DNA from: JAHFPN01 sp963765745
GTDB taxonomy: Bacteria; Pseudomonadota; Alphaproteobacteria; Rhizobiales; Xanthobacteraceae
Assembly: GCA_963765745.1 (NCBI GenBank)
Contig: CAVXXM010000003.1
Span: 1-64,000, forward strand
Direction of reading: 5' to 3'
DNA length: 64,000 nucleotides
The translations under genes were made by a program, and so were the position numbers. Under the pieces are notes generated by a model, which saw nothing but the letters and a program-made list of their open reading frames with translations, was not told where the DNA came from and made no database searches. Below are positions 1 through 8,674 of this stretch, piece after piece (positions within the stretch are counted from its first letter, which is position 1; the number at the start of each line of letters is the position of its first letter).

Positions 1-228
1 ATAGCGCACGTGCGCTTCGGCCGTGAAATAGGAGGCGCCGCGCTCGCGGATATAGTCGGGCCCGAGCCCGACCAGCGCAAAAGCCTCGTCCACGGCCCGG
101 TCGATCAGGACGTTGTAATAGGCCATGTTGAGATGGCCGTTATAGTCGATCCAGGCCGGCTCGACCGTCATCGTCGAGGAGACGAAGGGCGCGAAATAAA
201 CCGGCTCGATCCCTCTGCGGCGCGACAT
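1..228 (-). CDS. Acyl-CoA thioesterase-like hotdog protein, 5' part only (cut by window edge)
   Basis: The reverse strand from the ATG at 228-226 reads 76 codons without a stop to the window edge, so only the N-terminal half is present. Around residues 27-35 it reads WIDYNGHLNMAYY. The Asp-Tyr-Asn-Gly-His-Leu-Asn motif is the active-site signature of the 4HBT/YbgC-FcbC thioesterase family, whose members hydrolyse acyl-CoA esters in the cytoplasm as hotdog-fold oligomers. The conserved RAVDE segment follows. The substrate cannot be told from this part. It is divergent from the FAD-linked oxidase that starts at 339, leaving a 110-base intergenic region that must hold both promoters. Family call is firm; specific substrate unknown. 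Confidence 0.8.
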   Translation of the reverse strand, partial: MSRRRGIEPVYFAPFVSSTMTVEPAWIDYNGHLNMAYYNVLIDRAVDEAFALVGLGPDYIRERGASYFTAEAHVRY

Positions 229-338
229 CCCATCCCCGTCATTCTTCTTGTTCTTGCAACAATCATGCATCGCGCAACCCCCGGCGGCAACTGACGCGGG
301 CCGGCAGCGTTTGCTAAGGTCGTGCCGGGAGGAAGCCG

Positions 339-1743
339 ATGCCTGAAGCCCTGAAGCAGCGGGAGCCGGCCGCGATCGAGCGCACGATCGCGGCGCTCGC
401 GGCGCGTTTCGGCAACAAGCTCGTGACCTCCGAGGCGGTGCGGCGCCAGCACGCCAACACCACGACCTGGCTCGATAACGAGCCGCCGGACGCGGTGATC
501 TACGCGGCCTCGACCGAAGACGTGCAGGGCGTGATCGGCATCTGCGCCGAGCATCGCGTGCCGGTCATTCCGTTCGGCACCGGCACCTCGCTCGAGGGCC
601 ACGTCAACGCGCCGCTCGGCGGCGTCTGCATCGATCTCATGAGCATGAACCGGGTGCTCAAGGTGCATGCCGAGGACCTCGATTGCGTGATCGAGCCCGG
701 CGTCACGCGCAAGCAACTGAACGAGTATCTGCGCGACCAGGGCCTGTTCTTCCCGATCGATCCGGGCGCCGACGCCTCGCTCGGCGGCATGGCGGCGACG
801 CGCGCCTCGGGCACCAACGCGGTGCGCTACGGCACCATGAAGGACAACGTCATGGCGCTGAAGGCGGTGCTCGCCAACGGCGAGGTGATCACCACCGCGC
901 GGCGGGCGAAGAAGTCGTCGGCGGGCTACGACCTGACGCGGCTGTTCGTCGGCTCCGAGGGCACGCTCGGCGTCATCACGGAGCTGACGCTCAAGCTCGC
1001 CGGCATCCCGGAGGCGATCTCGGCGGGCGTGTGCCCGTTTCCCTCGGTCGAAGCCGCGTGCAACGCCACCATCGCCACCATTCAGGCCGGAATTCCCGTG
1101 GCCCGCATCGAGCTTCTCGACGAGCTGCAGGTGAAGGCGTCGAACGCCTATTCCAAGCTCACGCTGGCGGAGACGCCGACGCTGTTTCGTTGAATTCCAC
1201 GGTTCGAACGCTTCGGTCGCGGAGCAATCGGAGAGCTTCGGCCAGATCGCCACCGAGTTCGGCGGCGGGCCCTTTGCCTGGACCATAAAGCCCGAGGAGC
1301 GCACCAAGCTGTGGCAGGCTCGGCACGACGCCTATTGGGCGGTGATGAACCTGCGCAAGGGCGCCACCGGCTTCGCCACCGACGTGTGCGTGCCGATCTC
1401 GCGGCTCGCCGAATGCGTGGTGGCCACGCAGAAGGATATCGCCGAGATGAAGCTGGTGGCGCCGATCGTCGGCCACGTGGGCGACGGCAATTTCCACGTC
1501 TCCGTATTGTTTGACCCAAACGACAAGGATGAGGTCGAGCGCGCGCGCAAATTCCACGAGCGGCTGGTGGAGCGCTCGCTCTCCATGGACGGCACTTCTA
1601 CCGGCGAGCACGGGGTCGGCCAGGGCAAGCGCAAGTACTTGGCGGCCGAGCACGGCGAGGCGGCGCTTGGCGTCATGCGCGCGATCAAGCAGGCGCTCGA
1701 CCCGCACAACATCATGAATCCGGGCAAGATTCTGACGCTCTAG
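339..1743 (+). CDS. FAD-binding oxidase, D-lactate dehydrogenase (cytochrome)/GlcD type, with one frameshift
   Basis: Restoring one frame gives about 467 residues, the normal size of GlcD/DLD-type flavoenzymes that oxidise D-2-hydroxy acids such as D-lactate or glycolate. The FAD-binding PCMH domain covers about residues 55-230 (VIPFGTGTSLEGHV near 75-88, GSEGTLGVITELTL near 207-220). The C-terminal FAD-oxidase domain has GHVGDGNFH, which carries metal/substrate histidines, and STGEHGVGQGK near the end. The frame breaks at 1188-1192: the first frame stops at TGA 1191 after TPTLFR, while removing one base restores LEFHGSN and runs on to the TAG at 1741-1743. Because both halves are fully conserved I read the break as a one-base insertion, not decay. 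The exact 2-hydroxy acid is not determined. Confidence 0.85.
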
Positions 1744-1749
1744 GTCAAA

Positions 1750-1948
1750 CGTCATCGCCGGGCGTGTCACCGCAAGTCGGGTTTACCCGACTTGCGGCAT
1801 TATTCCTGCGGAACTCGGGCAAGCCCGAGTTCCGATGCGATCCCGCTTAGGCTGGCAGGGTTCTGCCGGATTGGTCGGGATCACCGGGTCTCGCCGCAGC
1901 GAGACCGCTCGCCTGCGGCTCGCGGGCTGCGGCGGCCCGGTGATGACG
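1750..1948. repeat. Palindromic intergenic repeat element with internal hairpins
   Basis: The ends are inverted repeats: CGTCATCGCCGGGC (1750-1763) and GCCCGGTGATGACG (1935-1948), matching at 13 of 14 positions. Inside are two perfect hairpins: CCGCAAGTCGGG/CCCGACTTGCGG (1770-1781 and 1786-1797, loop TTTA) and GGAACTCGGGC/GCCCGAGTTCC (1810-1820 and 1823-1833, loop AA). It fills most of the gap between the oxidase and the AsmA-type gene. Similar TCAT..CCGG-ended elements recur at 10565 and 12076. Such dispersed elements are common between genes in Bradyrhizobium relatives; they carry no ORF. Confidence 0.75.
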
Positions 1949-2026
1949 GAAGAGGAAAGGGCTTGTCCGCGAGCCCACGGCGTCCGATCTTGGGTCGGGG
2001 ATTCCGGCGGGCGCGAGGAAGGCCGC

Positions 2027-5000
2027 GTGCAGCACACGCTTCTGGGGCTTGCCCTGATCCTGATCGCGGCCATCGCGGCGGCGCTGGCGGCGCCCGCGTT
2101 CGTCGACTGGAACGCGTGGCGCACCACCTTCGAGAGCCGCGCCAGCGCGCTCGCCGGCGCGCCGGTGAAAATACGCGGCGATATCTCAGCGACCATCCTG
2201 CCGCAGCCCTCGTTCCTGCTGAACGACATCGAGATCGGCGGACCGGCCGGCCTGCGCGCGGCGCAGCTGCAGGGCCTGCTTTCGCTCGGGCCGCTGATGC
2301 GCGGCGTGATCGAGGCCGAGGAACTGGTGCTGCGGCGGCCCAGCATGGGCGTCGTGATCGATGGCGGCGGACAGGTGACGTTCCCGCTGCCGGGACCGCG
2401 GCTCGCGGTGGATCAGCTCGCGATCTCGCGCATCTCGATCATCAACGGCACGCTCCGGGTCGAGGATCGCGCCAGTGGCGCGGTGCACGAATTCGAAGAT
2501 ATTCGCGCCAGCGGCGAGCTGCGCTCGCTTCTGGGGCCGTTCCGCCTCGATGTCAGCGCGATGCTGAAAGACCGGCGCTGGAGCGCGCGCATCAATCTCG
2601 GCCGCGTCGGGCCCGACTCTTCCGGGCGCTTGCGGCTTTCGGTCGAGAGCGCCGAGGCGGGAATTTCGCTCGACGCCGACGGCACGCTCGCGCTCGCCGA
2701 CGCGGTGCCGCGTTTCGACGGCAAGACCACCATCGCCTGGCGCGCGGGCTCGGGCCCGGCGCGGATTTCCATGAACGTGCGCGCGAGCGCGGCGCTTGTG
2801 CTGGTCGAAGGATTGCAGCTGACGCTCGCCAATTCCGAGGCGCCGATCGATCTCACGGGCCAGGTGCGCCTCGAGCCGCCGGCGCGCCGCATCGACGGCA
2901 TGCTCGCGGCGCGGCGGATCGATCTCGATCGCCCGGCGGCTGCGCCGAATGTGCCGCGCGGGTTCGGTCCGGCGTTTGCCACGCTCAAGGATTTGGTCGC
3001 GCTCGCCGGCGCGCTGCCCTATTCGGGGCGGCTCGGCTTCACGGTCGAAAATCTTTCCGCCGGTGGCGGTGTGTTGCGCGAGGTGCGCGCCGATCTGCTT
3101 CGTGCGCCCGGAGGGCCTTGCGCTGGAGCGGCTCGAAGCGCGGCTGCCGGGCCGCGGCCTGCTGCGCGCGACCGGGAGCGCGCGCGACGCGCTGTTCTCG
3201 GGCGAGGTGCTGCTCGAAGCGGAGGAGCCGGCTGGACTGGTGCGCTGGCTTTCGGGTGCGGCCGTGGCCACGGTTCCCGACGCGGGTCTCAAGATCGGCG
3301 GGCGCGTTACGATCAAGACGGAACTGGAGCGAGCCGGAAGCCGCACTACGTTCGACGCGGATTTGCGCAAGGCCGACGGACTCGGCGAGGCGGTTGAAGC
3401 CTGGATCGGCGAGGGCGAAGCCGCAACGCTTGCGCGCCGTCTCGCCGAAGCGCTGACCCCGTTCAAAATCTCCGGGACGGTCTCCGACGCGGGCCCTGGC
3501 TCAGTCGCCGTGATCCAGGCGACGGCAAGGCTCGCCGAGATCGACGCTGGGCTGCAAGCCAAGTTCGATGCGAGAGCGCTGATGCTCTCGGAGTCGCGGC
3601 TGGTGCTTTCGGCGGCAAATACCGGCCGCCTCGCAAACTTTTTCGGGATCGCGCCGGGCGTGGCTGTGCCGGGCGAGGCGCGGCTCGAGTTCACCGCGGC
3701 CGGGCCGCGCAATGGCGCGCTCGCCATGACGGCGCGGCTCACCGCGCCGGGCAGTCGGATCGATGCGGAGGGCGAGATCGGCCGCAGCGCCGAGGGCCGG
3801 ATCGATCCGAAGCTTTCGTTGCGACTCGACGCCACCGACCTGCGTCCGCTGGCGGCGGCCTTCACGCGCGCGCGCGGACGGCCGGTTCCGGCGGCCGGGA
3901 CTTTTCGCATTGTGCGCGGCGATACGGGCTTCGCGCTCGACGACATCAAGCTCGCCGTCGCGGAAACGCGCGCGAGCGGCCGGCTTGCGCTGGCGGCCGC
4001 ATCGCCGCTCTCGGTATCGGGCCGAATCGCCATCGACCGCGCCGAGCTTTCCGCGATCCTCGCACTAAGCCTAGGCAATGCGGGGCCGGCGACGGGCGAC
4101 GCGCTATGGACCGACGCGCCGTTTGGGCCCGTTCCATTCGAAAATGTGGCCGGCGGCGTGGAACTGGAGGTCTCGAAGCTCGTCCTGAGCGGGCCGCTGG
4201 TCGCCGACGACGCGCGCCTTTCGCTGAAATTCGGCGCAGCCGGGACCATGATCGAAGCCTTTTCCGCCACGCTCGGCGGCGGGCGCTTGACCGGGAGCGC
4301 CAAGCTCGCGCGCGGCGATGCGCTGTCGCTCGAAGCGCGCGCGGCGCTCTCCGGCGCCGACCTCGCGCGTCTGCTCGCGGGGGCGGGACTGCGCACGGAT
4401 TTGCGCGGGCGCGGAGATCTGACGCTCGCCTTCGCCGGCAGTGGGCGAACGCCCGTGGCGCTTGTGCAAAGCCTTGCGGGGCAGGGACTTCTCACGCTGG
4501 AGAGTTTCGAGATCGCCCAGCTCGATCCCGCGGCGCTCGCGGCGGTGCTCGCCACCACCGGCAATCCGCCGCCCGACGAGAACAAGACCGCGGCGCTGCT
4601 TGCTTCGCTCTTCACCCGCGGGCCGCTCGTGCTCGCGCGCGTCGAAGCGCCGGTGACGCTGGTGGCCGGCATCGCCCGCATCAGCTCGGTGCGCGCGAGC
4701 GCCGGGCAGGTTCAAGTGGCGGCGCTGGGCAGCATCGATGTTCCGCGCCTGTTGCTCGATGCGACGATCGAGCTTGAAGCGCCGGCGCCCGAAGCGCTCT
4801 CGGTGCGGCCGGGCGCTATTGTGCGCTGGAGCGGGCCACTCGCCGGGCCGGAGCGCCGGATCGAGGCCGCGGCGCTGGCGGGTGCGATCGCGCTAAATGC
4901 AATGGAGCGTGAGATGCGCGAGATCGAGCGGCGCGACGCGAGGCCGCCGGGCGGGCCGCCGCTTCCGGTCGAACCGCGGGCGGTAACTCCGCCCGCGTCA

Positions 5001-5141
5001 TCCACGGCGGGCGTACCGTTGCCGCCCCTGCCGCCGCCGGTCGATGTGCGTCCGCCGCCGGGCGCGACGCCGCAGCGTCCCAGTGCGCCACGGCCGCTGG
5101 TGCGCGATCCGTGGGCTGACATTCCCGCGGAGCGCCGCTGA
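2027..5141 (+). CDS. AsmA family protein, with one frameshift
   Basis: The GTG at 2027 is chosen because GAGGAAGG lies 5 bases upstream and the protein then starts with an uncleaved N-terminal membrane anchor (LLGLALILIAAIAAALAAPAF) followed by VDWNAWR, the typical AsmA start. The restored product is about 1037 residues. The rest is the low-complexity beta-rich array expected of AsmA-like proteins, envelope proteins linked to outer-membrane assembly and lipid movement between membranes. The C-terminal 50 residues are Pro-rich (PLPPLPPPVDV). The reading frame breaks in the CCC run at 3107-3109; dropping one C joins VRADLLRA to PEGLALERLEARLPG. The stop abuts the convergent folA stop with no gap. 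Substrate and precise role unknown. Confidence 0.82.
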
Positions 5142-5657
5142 TCAGCGCCGCTCGAGCGTCACGAACGTATAGGGAAACGTCGCGCCGCTTTCCCGGTGCG
5201 GGCCGTCGCGCTTGGTCTCGCGCCACTCTTTTCGGTCGAATTCGGGAAAGTGCGTGTCGCCTTCGGGCTTGCCATGCACTTCGGTGATCTCGAGTCGCGC
5301 GGCCCGCGGCAAGGTCTCGGCGAACACGTCGGCGCCGCCGATGATGGCGATCTCGTCGCTGCCCAGGCGCTCGGCTTCCTTGGCGGCGAGCGCCAGGCCG
5401 GTTTCCAGATCGGGAGCCACCAGCGCGCCGTCGGCGCGGAGGCCCGGCTCGCGGGAGAGCACGATATTGGCGCGGCCCGGTAACGGCCCGCCCATGGAGA
5501 GGAAGGTGAGCCGGCCCATGATCAGCGGCTTTCCCATCGTCTTGCGCTTAAAGTGGTGAAGATCGCCCGGCAGGTGCCAAGGCAGCTTGCGGCCGCGGCC
5601 GATCACGCCGTTCTCGGCGACCGCGACGACCAGCACGAGCGGAAGCGCCGCACTCAC
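5142..5657 (-). CDS. folA: Dihydrofolate reductase
   Basis: A 171-residue protein with the DHFR fold signature: VAVAENGVIGRGRKLPWHLPGDL at the N-terminus (cofactor/Met20 loop plus the acidic substrate-binding residue in PGDL), then FKRKTMGKPLIMGRLTF and the NADPH-binding IIGGADVF motif near residues 114-121. It reduces dihydrofolate to tetrahydrofolate with NADPH, replenishing the folate consumed by thymidylate synthase (thyA lies 12 kb away). The start is GTG at 5657-5655, overlapping the sspB stop as GTGA, so translation is probably coupled to sspB. The order sspB-folA on one transcript is clear from the overlap. Confidence 0.93.
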   Translation of the reverse strand: MSAALPLVLVVAVAENGVIGRGRKLPWHLPGDLHHFKRKTMGKPLIMGRLTFLSMGGPLPGRANIVLSREPGLRADGALVAPDLETGLALAAKEAERLGSDEIAIIGGADVFAETLPRAARLEITEVHGKPEGDTHFPEFDRKEWRETKRDGPHRESGATFPYTFVTLERR

Positions 5658-6262
5658 TTCTTGCGGAACTTGTCGAGGCTGACGATCTCGGCGCCGGCCT
5701 TGGGCTTCGGCGCGGGCTCGCCCTGCTTGTCGACCTTGGCCAGCGTGACTTTCTTCCGTGTAGCCGGAACCGAGCCGCGCACCGGCCGCGTCTCTTCTGG
5801 CTCGGAGGCGGCACCGCGCGGCGCCGGACGCGACGGCTTGTCGTGCGCGAGCTTTTTCGCCGCGGTCTCGGCCTTCGCGGCCACATCCTGGGCCGGCGCG
5901 CCGGCATCCTTGGTTACCTCGAACTGCAGACCGAACTGCACGGAGGGATCGAAGAAGCCCTTGATCGCCGTGAACGGCACCAGCAGCCGCTCCGGCGTGC
6001 CGCCGAACGAGACGCCGACTTCGAAGGTCTGCTCGGTGACCGTGAGATCCCAGAACTGGTGCTGCAGCACGATGGTCATTTCTTCGGGATATTTTCCGCG
6101 CAGGCGGTCGGAGATGCGCACGCCCGGCGCGCGGGTATCGAAGGCGACGTAGAAATGGTGATCGCCCTTCAGGCCCTCGCGCGCGACATCGGTCAGCACT
6201 TTGCGGACGACGCCGCGCAATGCGTCCTGGGCCAGGAGGTCGTAGCGGATGAGGTCAGCCAT
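5654..6262 (-). CDS. sspB: SspB family ClpXP adaptor (alpha-type)
   Basis: A 202-residue protein beginning MADLIRYDLLAQDALRGVVR, with the fold core around HFYVAFDTRAPGVRIS and EEMTIVLQHQFWDL and the VPFTAIKGFFDPSV strand, all characteristic of the alphaproteobacterial SspB family. SspB binds the ssrA degradation tag and tethers tagged proteins to ClpX. After residue about 135 the sequence becomes an Ala/Lys/Pro-rich linker and ends in a basic, conserved tail (IVSLDKFRKK), the position of the ClpX-docking peptide in known SspB proteins. The tmRNA gene lies about 50 bases upstream on the same strand, and folA overlaps downstream by 4 bases. Confidence 0.9.
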   Translation of the reverse strand: MADLIRYDLLAQDALRGVVRKVLTDVAREGLKGDHHFYVAFDTRAPGVRISDRLRGKYPEEMTIVLQHQFWDLTVTEQTFEVGVSFGGTPERLLVPFTAIKGFFDPSVQFGLQFEVTKDAGAPAQDVAAKAETAAKKLAHDKPSRPAPRGAASEPEETRPVRGSVPATRKKVTLAKVDKQGEPAPKPKAGAEIVSLDKFRKK

Positions 6263-6309
6263 CGCGAATCTGCGCGGAGTGAAGCCGATTTCCCGTGCGG
6301 CCGCCAGTG

Positions 6310-6654
6310 ACCTTGAAATGGAAGTGGGGGCTTCTGTTGCCAGGTGCCCCCGGACCCCGCCTGACGGTGCTACCCGCCAGGGCTTAATTTCGGTCTTTCA
6401 AACCGCTTACGCGGCCTGAGCAACCGGAGCATAGTTGTCGTTGCCAACTATGTTATGGCCCGGTAACGGCGGTACCATGCCGAGCGAAAGCCGCGTCCTT
6501 TACACCCTCGTCGATCCTGTTTCGCCCCCGCCGAAACCCGAAAATTTTTCCGCACTTTGGAAGTCCGGGCTTTGGTGGAGGCGCCGGGTACTGCCCCCGG
6601 GTCCGAAAGGTTTATTGCGACGAGCGTTTATCGCCATAGCCGGCTTGCGCCGAC
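6310..6654 (-). ncRNA. ssrA: tmRNA, permuted two-piece form
   Basis: Read on the minus strand, the acceptor piece comes first and ends CGGCGCCTCCACCA at 6573 with its T-arm just before. A loop of about 43 bases follows, then the coding piece starts GGGGGCGAAACAGGATCGAC at 6529. The 5' GGGGGCG pairs with CGCCTCC of the acceptor end over 7 bp (one G-U), forming the acceptor stem across the permutation. The tag frame is 6445-6407: Gly-Asn-Asp-Asn-Tyr-Ala-Pro-Val-Ala-Gln-Ala-Ala then TAA. GC-rich pseudoknot-like pairing (CCGGGGGC with GCCCCC, about 6325-6350) ends the coding piece. A TATATT box at 6666-6661 suggests transcription starts near 6654. Outer ends are approximate. The RNA rescues stalled ribosomes and tags the product for proteolysis. 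Confidence 0.93.
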
Positions 6655-7019
6655 AATCCGAATATAGGCGCTTTGCGGCGGCGAAAAAAGGGCCGCTTTA
6701 GCGGCGCAATTAACGTGATCTTTCACGCAAGAAGCGGCTTTTCAGCGGGTGAATTGGTGAGTCGGTTCAGCGGGATGAAGCGGGCGGCAAAAGATGCGAT
6801 TCCGCTTCAACTCGTTCAGAAAGCGAATCAACCGCGCCTGGACCCGGCCGGGTGCGGCCGATTTCGAACCGACTGCGACGATTATAGCGCGCCCCGGTAA
6901 ATCGCTGCTTAAGCCCCGGCGGCGGCGGCCATATTTCCCGCATATAGTGGCCGCAGTGCTATGACGGAAACGCATCGATTTGTTGACCAGCCAATTCTTG
7001 ACCAGCCGGGGGTGAACTC
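6655..7019. other. Intergenic region upstream of the first ATPase gene
   Basis: I see no coding gene in these 365 bases. It contains the tmRNA promoter side at the left, a hairpin with 7-bp arms GCGGCCA (6925-6931) and TGGCCGC (6948-6954), and a direct repeat TTGACCAGCC at 6983-6992 and 6998-7007, 15 bases apart, immediately before the GTG start at 7020. The repeat could be a regulator site; no partner is evident. Confidence 0.5.
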
Positions 7020-7769
7020 GTGGCCAGAACACAGAAGCCGACGGTCCTGGTGATCGGCGCCGACAAGGGCGGCGTCGGCAAGACCACGATCGCGCGCACG
7101 GTGCTCGATTATCTCAAAGGCAACGGCGTCGAGGCGCGCGCTTTCGATTCGGAATATCCGCGCGGCACCCTCAAGCGCTTTCATCCCCACGTCACCGAGA
7201 TCGTCGATCTGACCTCGACGCCCGACCAGATCAAGATCATCGACACGCTCGATACGGCCGAGCAGAAGCTCACCATCGTCGATATCCGCGCCGGGCTTTT
7301 GCGCCGCACGCTGCAGGCGTTCAAGGACAACGGCTTCTTCAAAGCGGTGGCCGACGGCGACTACGGCTTCCACATGTTCCACATCCTGGGACCCTCGGTG
7401 TCCTCGCTCGAGGAGATCGTCGAGATCCAGCCCTATTGCGAGGACGGCGCTTATTACGTGGTGAAGAACTTCGTCAATGAAGCGAGCTTCTTCGAATGGG
7501 ACCGCGCCGTGTACGACAATTATTTCAAGCAGGCCAAGGGCGCGCTCGAGCTCAATATCCCGAAACTCAACGAAATGGCGTGCGAGCAGGTGGAGCTCGC
7601 CGGCGTGCCGTTCTCGACCTTCATCAAGAACAAGGATGCGCGCGGGCACAATGCGAATTATTCGCTGGTGCTGCGCGGCTACGTGCGCACCTGGTGCAAT
7701 CTGGTGGGCGATGAATACGACCGGATCTCGCTCATCGACCGGCTCGCCGGCCGCGCGGTGCGCGACTGA
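7020..7769 (+). CDS. ParA/MinD-like P-loop ATPase of unknown role
   Basis: A 249-residue protein from a GTG start preceded by GGGGGTGA at normal spacing. Residues 15-22 read KGGVGKTT, the deviant Walker A box of the SIMIBI ParA/MinD/CobQ class, including the signature lysine. FDSEYPRGTL (about 43-52) occupies the Walker A' region and LTIVDIRAGLL (about 84-94) the Walker B region, although the usual DxPP is replaced by D-I-R-A. The rest (IVEIQPYCEDGAYYVVKN, FFEWDRAVYDNYF) is not like plasmid-partition ParA and no ParB, MinE or CheA partner lies nearby. It is followed with a CTGA overlap by a second P-loop protein, so the two are likely one operon. Function not known. Confidence 0.7.
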   Translation: MARTQKPTVLVIGADKGGVGKTTIARTVLDYLKGNGVEARAFDSEYPRGTLKRFHPHVTEIVDLTSTPDQIKIIDTLDTAEQKLTIVDIRAGLLRRTLQAFKDNGFFKAVADGDYGFHMFHILGPSVSSLEEIVEIQPYCEDGAYYVVKNFVNEASFFEWDRAVYDNYFKQAKGALELNIPKLNEMACEQVELAGVPFSTFIKNKDARGHNANYSLVLRGYVRTWCNLVGDEYDRISLIDRLAGRAVRD

Positions 7770-8563
7770 ACACCGAGCCTGAGCCGGTCGCCGGGCCGGC
7801 CACGCCGGGAGCCGCCGCGGCCGCGAAAAATTTCGCGATCATCGTAAGTTCGCCGCGCGCCGGAAACGGCAAGACGCTGTTGGCGCGCGCGCTGGTGGAT
7901 TATTTCTCGCGGTCGGGCAAGAGCGTCGAAGTGTTCGATACCGACGCCGCCAACCCGAAGCTTGCAGCGCATTTCCTCGGCCGCGCGACCGTGATCGATC
8001 TCGACCAGGTGCGGGATCGGGTAAGCCTGTTCGACCGGCTGGCCGCGCCCTCGGCCGAGGTGCAGATCGTCGACGTGGCGACGCACGCGTTCAAGAAATT
8101 CTTCGATCTGATGCGCGAGTGCGATTACGTGGCCGAGGCGCGGGCGAAGAACGTCGAGACCGTCATCTTCTATCTCCCGGAGCAGGACGCGGAATCCTAC
8201 GAAGAGGGCGCGCGGCTGCTCGCGCGTTTTCCCGATTGCGCGTTCGTCACCGTCGAGAACGAGAATCTGGGCGAGATCGACAAATACGCGCGCGGCGGCG
8301 ACGGCTATTTTACGCTGCGGCAGCACGAGCGGCGCATGCTGATCCCGCGGCTCGATTCCCTGTTCGCCCTGGCGCTCTCCGAGAGCAAGCTTTCGCTCGG
8401 CGATTTCCTGAACGATCCACCGCCGGAGCGGACGCCGGCGCACAATTCGATCGCCTATGCTTCTCCGCATATGCGCGCAGGGATCGGGCGCTTCGCGAAA
8501 TCCTTGTTCGAGCGGATCGGACTGGCGATGCTGGGGTTGGGTGCGCCGACCGATACCGAGTGA
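7766..8563 (+). CDS. Second ParA-like ATPase with altered signature lysine
   Basis: Open frame from CTG 7766 (overlapping the previous TGA as CTGA) to TGA 8561-8563, 265 residues. A start at TTG 7880 would cut off the nucleotide-binding loop, which reads SSPRAGNGKTLLARAL (about residues 29-44): this is a ParA-type deviant Walker A in which the signature Lys is Arg and the first Gly is Ala. FDTDAANPKLAAHF and VQIVDVATHAFKKFF match the Walker A' and B regions of its neighbour, so the pair look like diverged paralogues. The first 25 residues are a Pro/Ala-rich linker (EPEPVAGPATPGAAAAA). No in-frame ATG or GTG exists upstream before a stop at 7712; either CTG is used or a base error hides the real start. 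Function unknown. Confidence 0.6.
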   Translation: MNTEPEPVAGPATPGAAAAAKNFAIIVSSPRAGNGKTLLARALVDYFSRSGKSVEVFDTDAANPKLAAHFLGRATVIDLDQVRDRVSLFDRLAAPSAEVQIVDVATHAFKKFFDLMRECDYVAEARAKNVETVIFYLPEQDAESYEEGARLLARFPDCAFVTVENENLGEIDKYARGGDGYFTLRQHERRMLIPRLDSLFALALSESKLSLGDFLNDPPPERTPAHNSIAYASPHMRAGIGRFAKSLFERIGLAMLGLGAPTDTE

Positions 8564-8640
8564 GGTTGCCGGGACCGGCCGCTCATTGCGACGGATGCGT
8601 GGGGTCGCCTTAAGGCAAATTTTACCGCTTGCAGAGCAAG

Positions 8641-8660
8641 GATTTCGAAAGTTCGAAATC
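8641..8660. promoter_or_regulatory. Perfect 20-bp palindrome before the desaturase gene
   Basis: GATTTCGAAAGTTCGAAATC consists of two perfect 9-bp arms around AG. It ends 4 bases before the GGAGG ribosome site of the gene at 8675, an arrangement expected for an operator that blocks transcription or translation. No candidate regulator is encoded beside it. Confidence 0.45.
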
Positions 8661-8674
8661 GCGCGGAGGCAACG

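Noticed and set aside
168..1307. Long minus-strand open frame over the FAD-linked oxidase
   Set aside because: It is a GC-rich shadow of the oxidase gene, with Arg/His/Ala-rich composition and no domain.
2186..4681. An 831-codon minus-strand frame over the AsmA gene
   Set aside because: Low-complexity Ser/Ala/Arg shadow in a GC-rich region; the plus strand carries the AsmA features.
6435..6900. Two short plus-strand frames over the tmRNA region
   Set aside because: The region is explained by the tmRNA on the other strand; the frames have no ribosome site or similarity.
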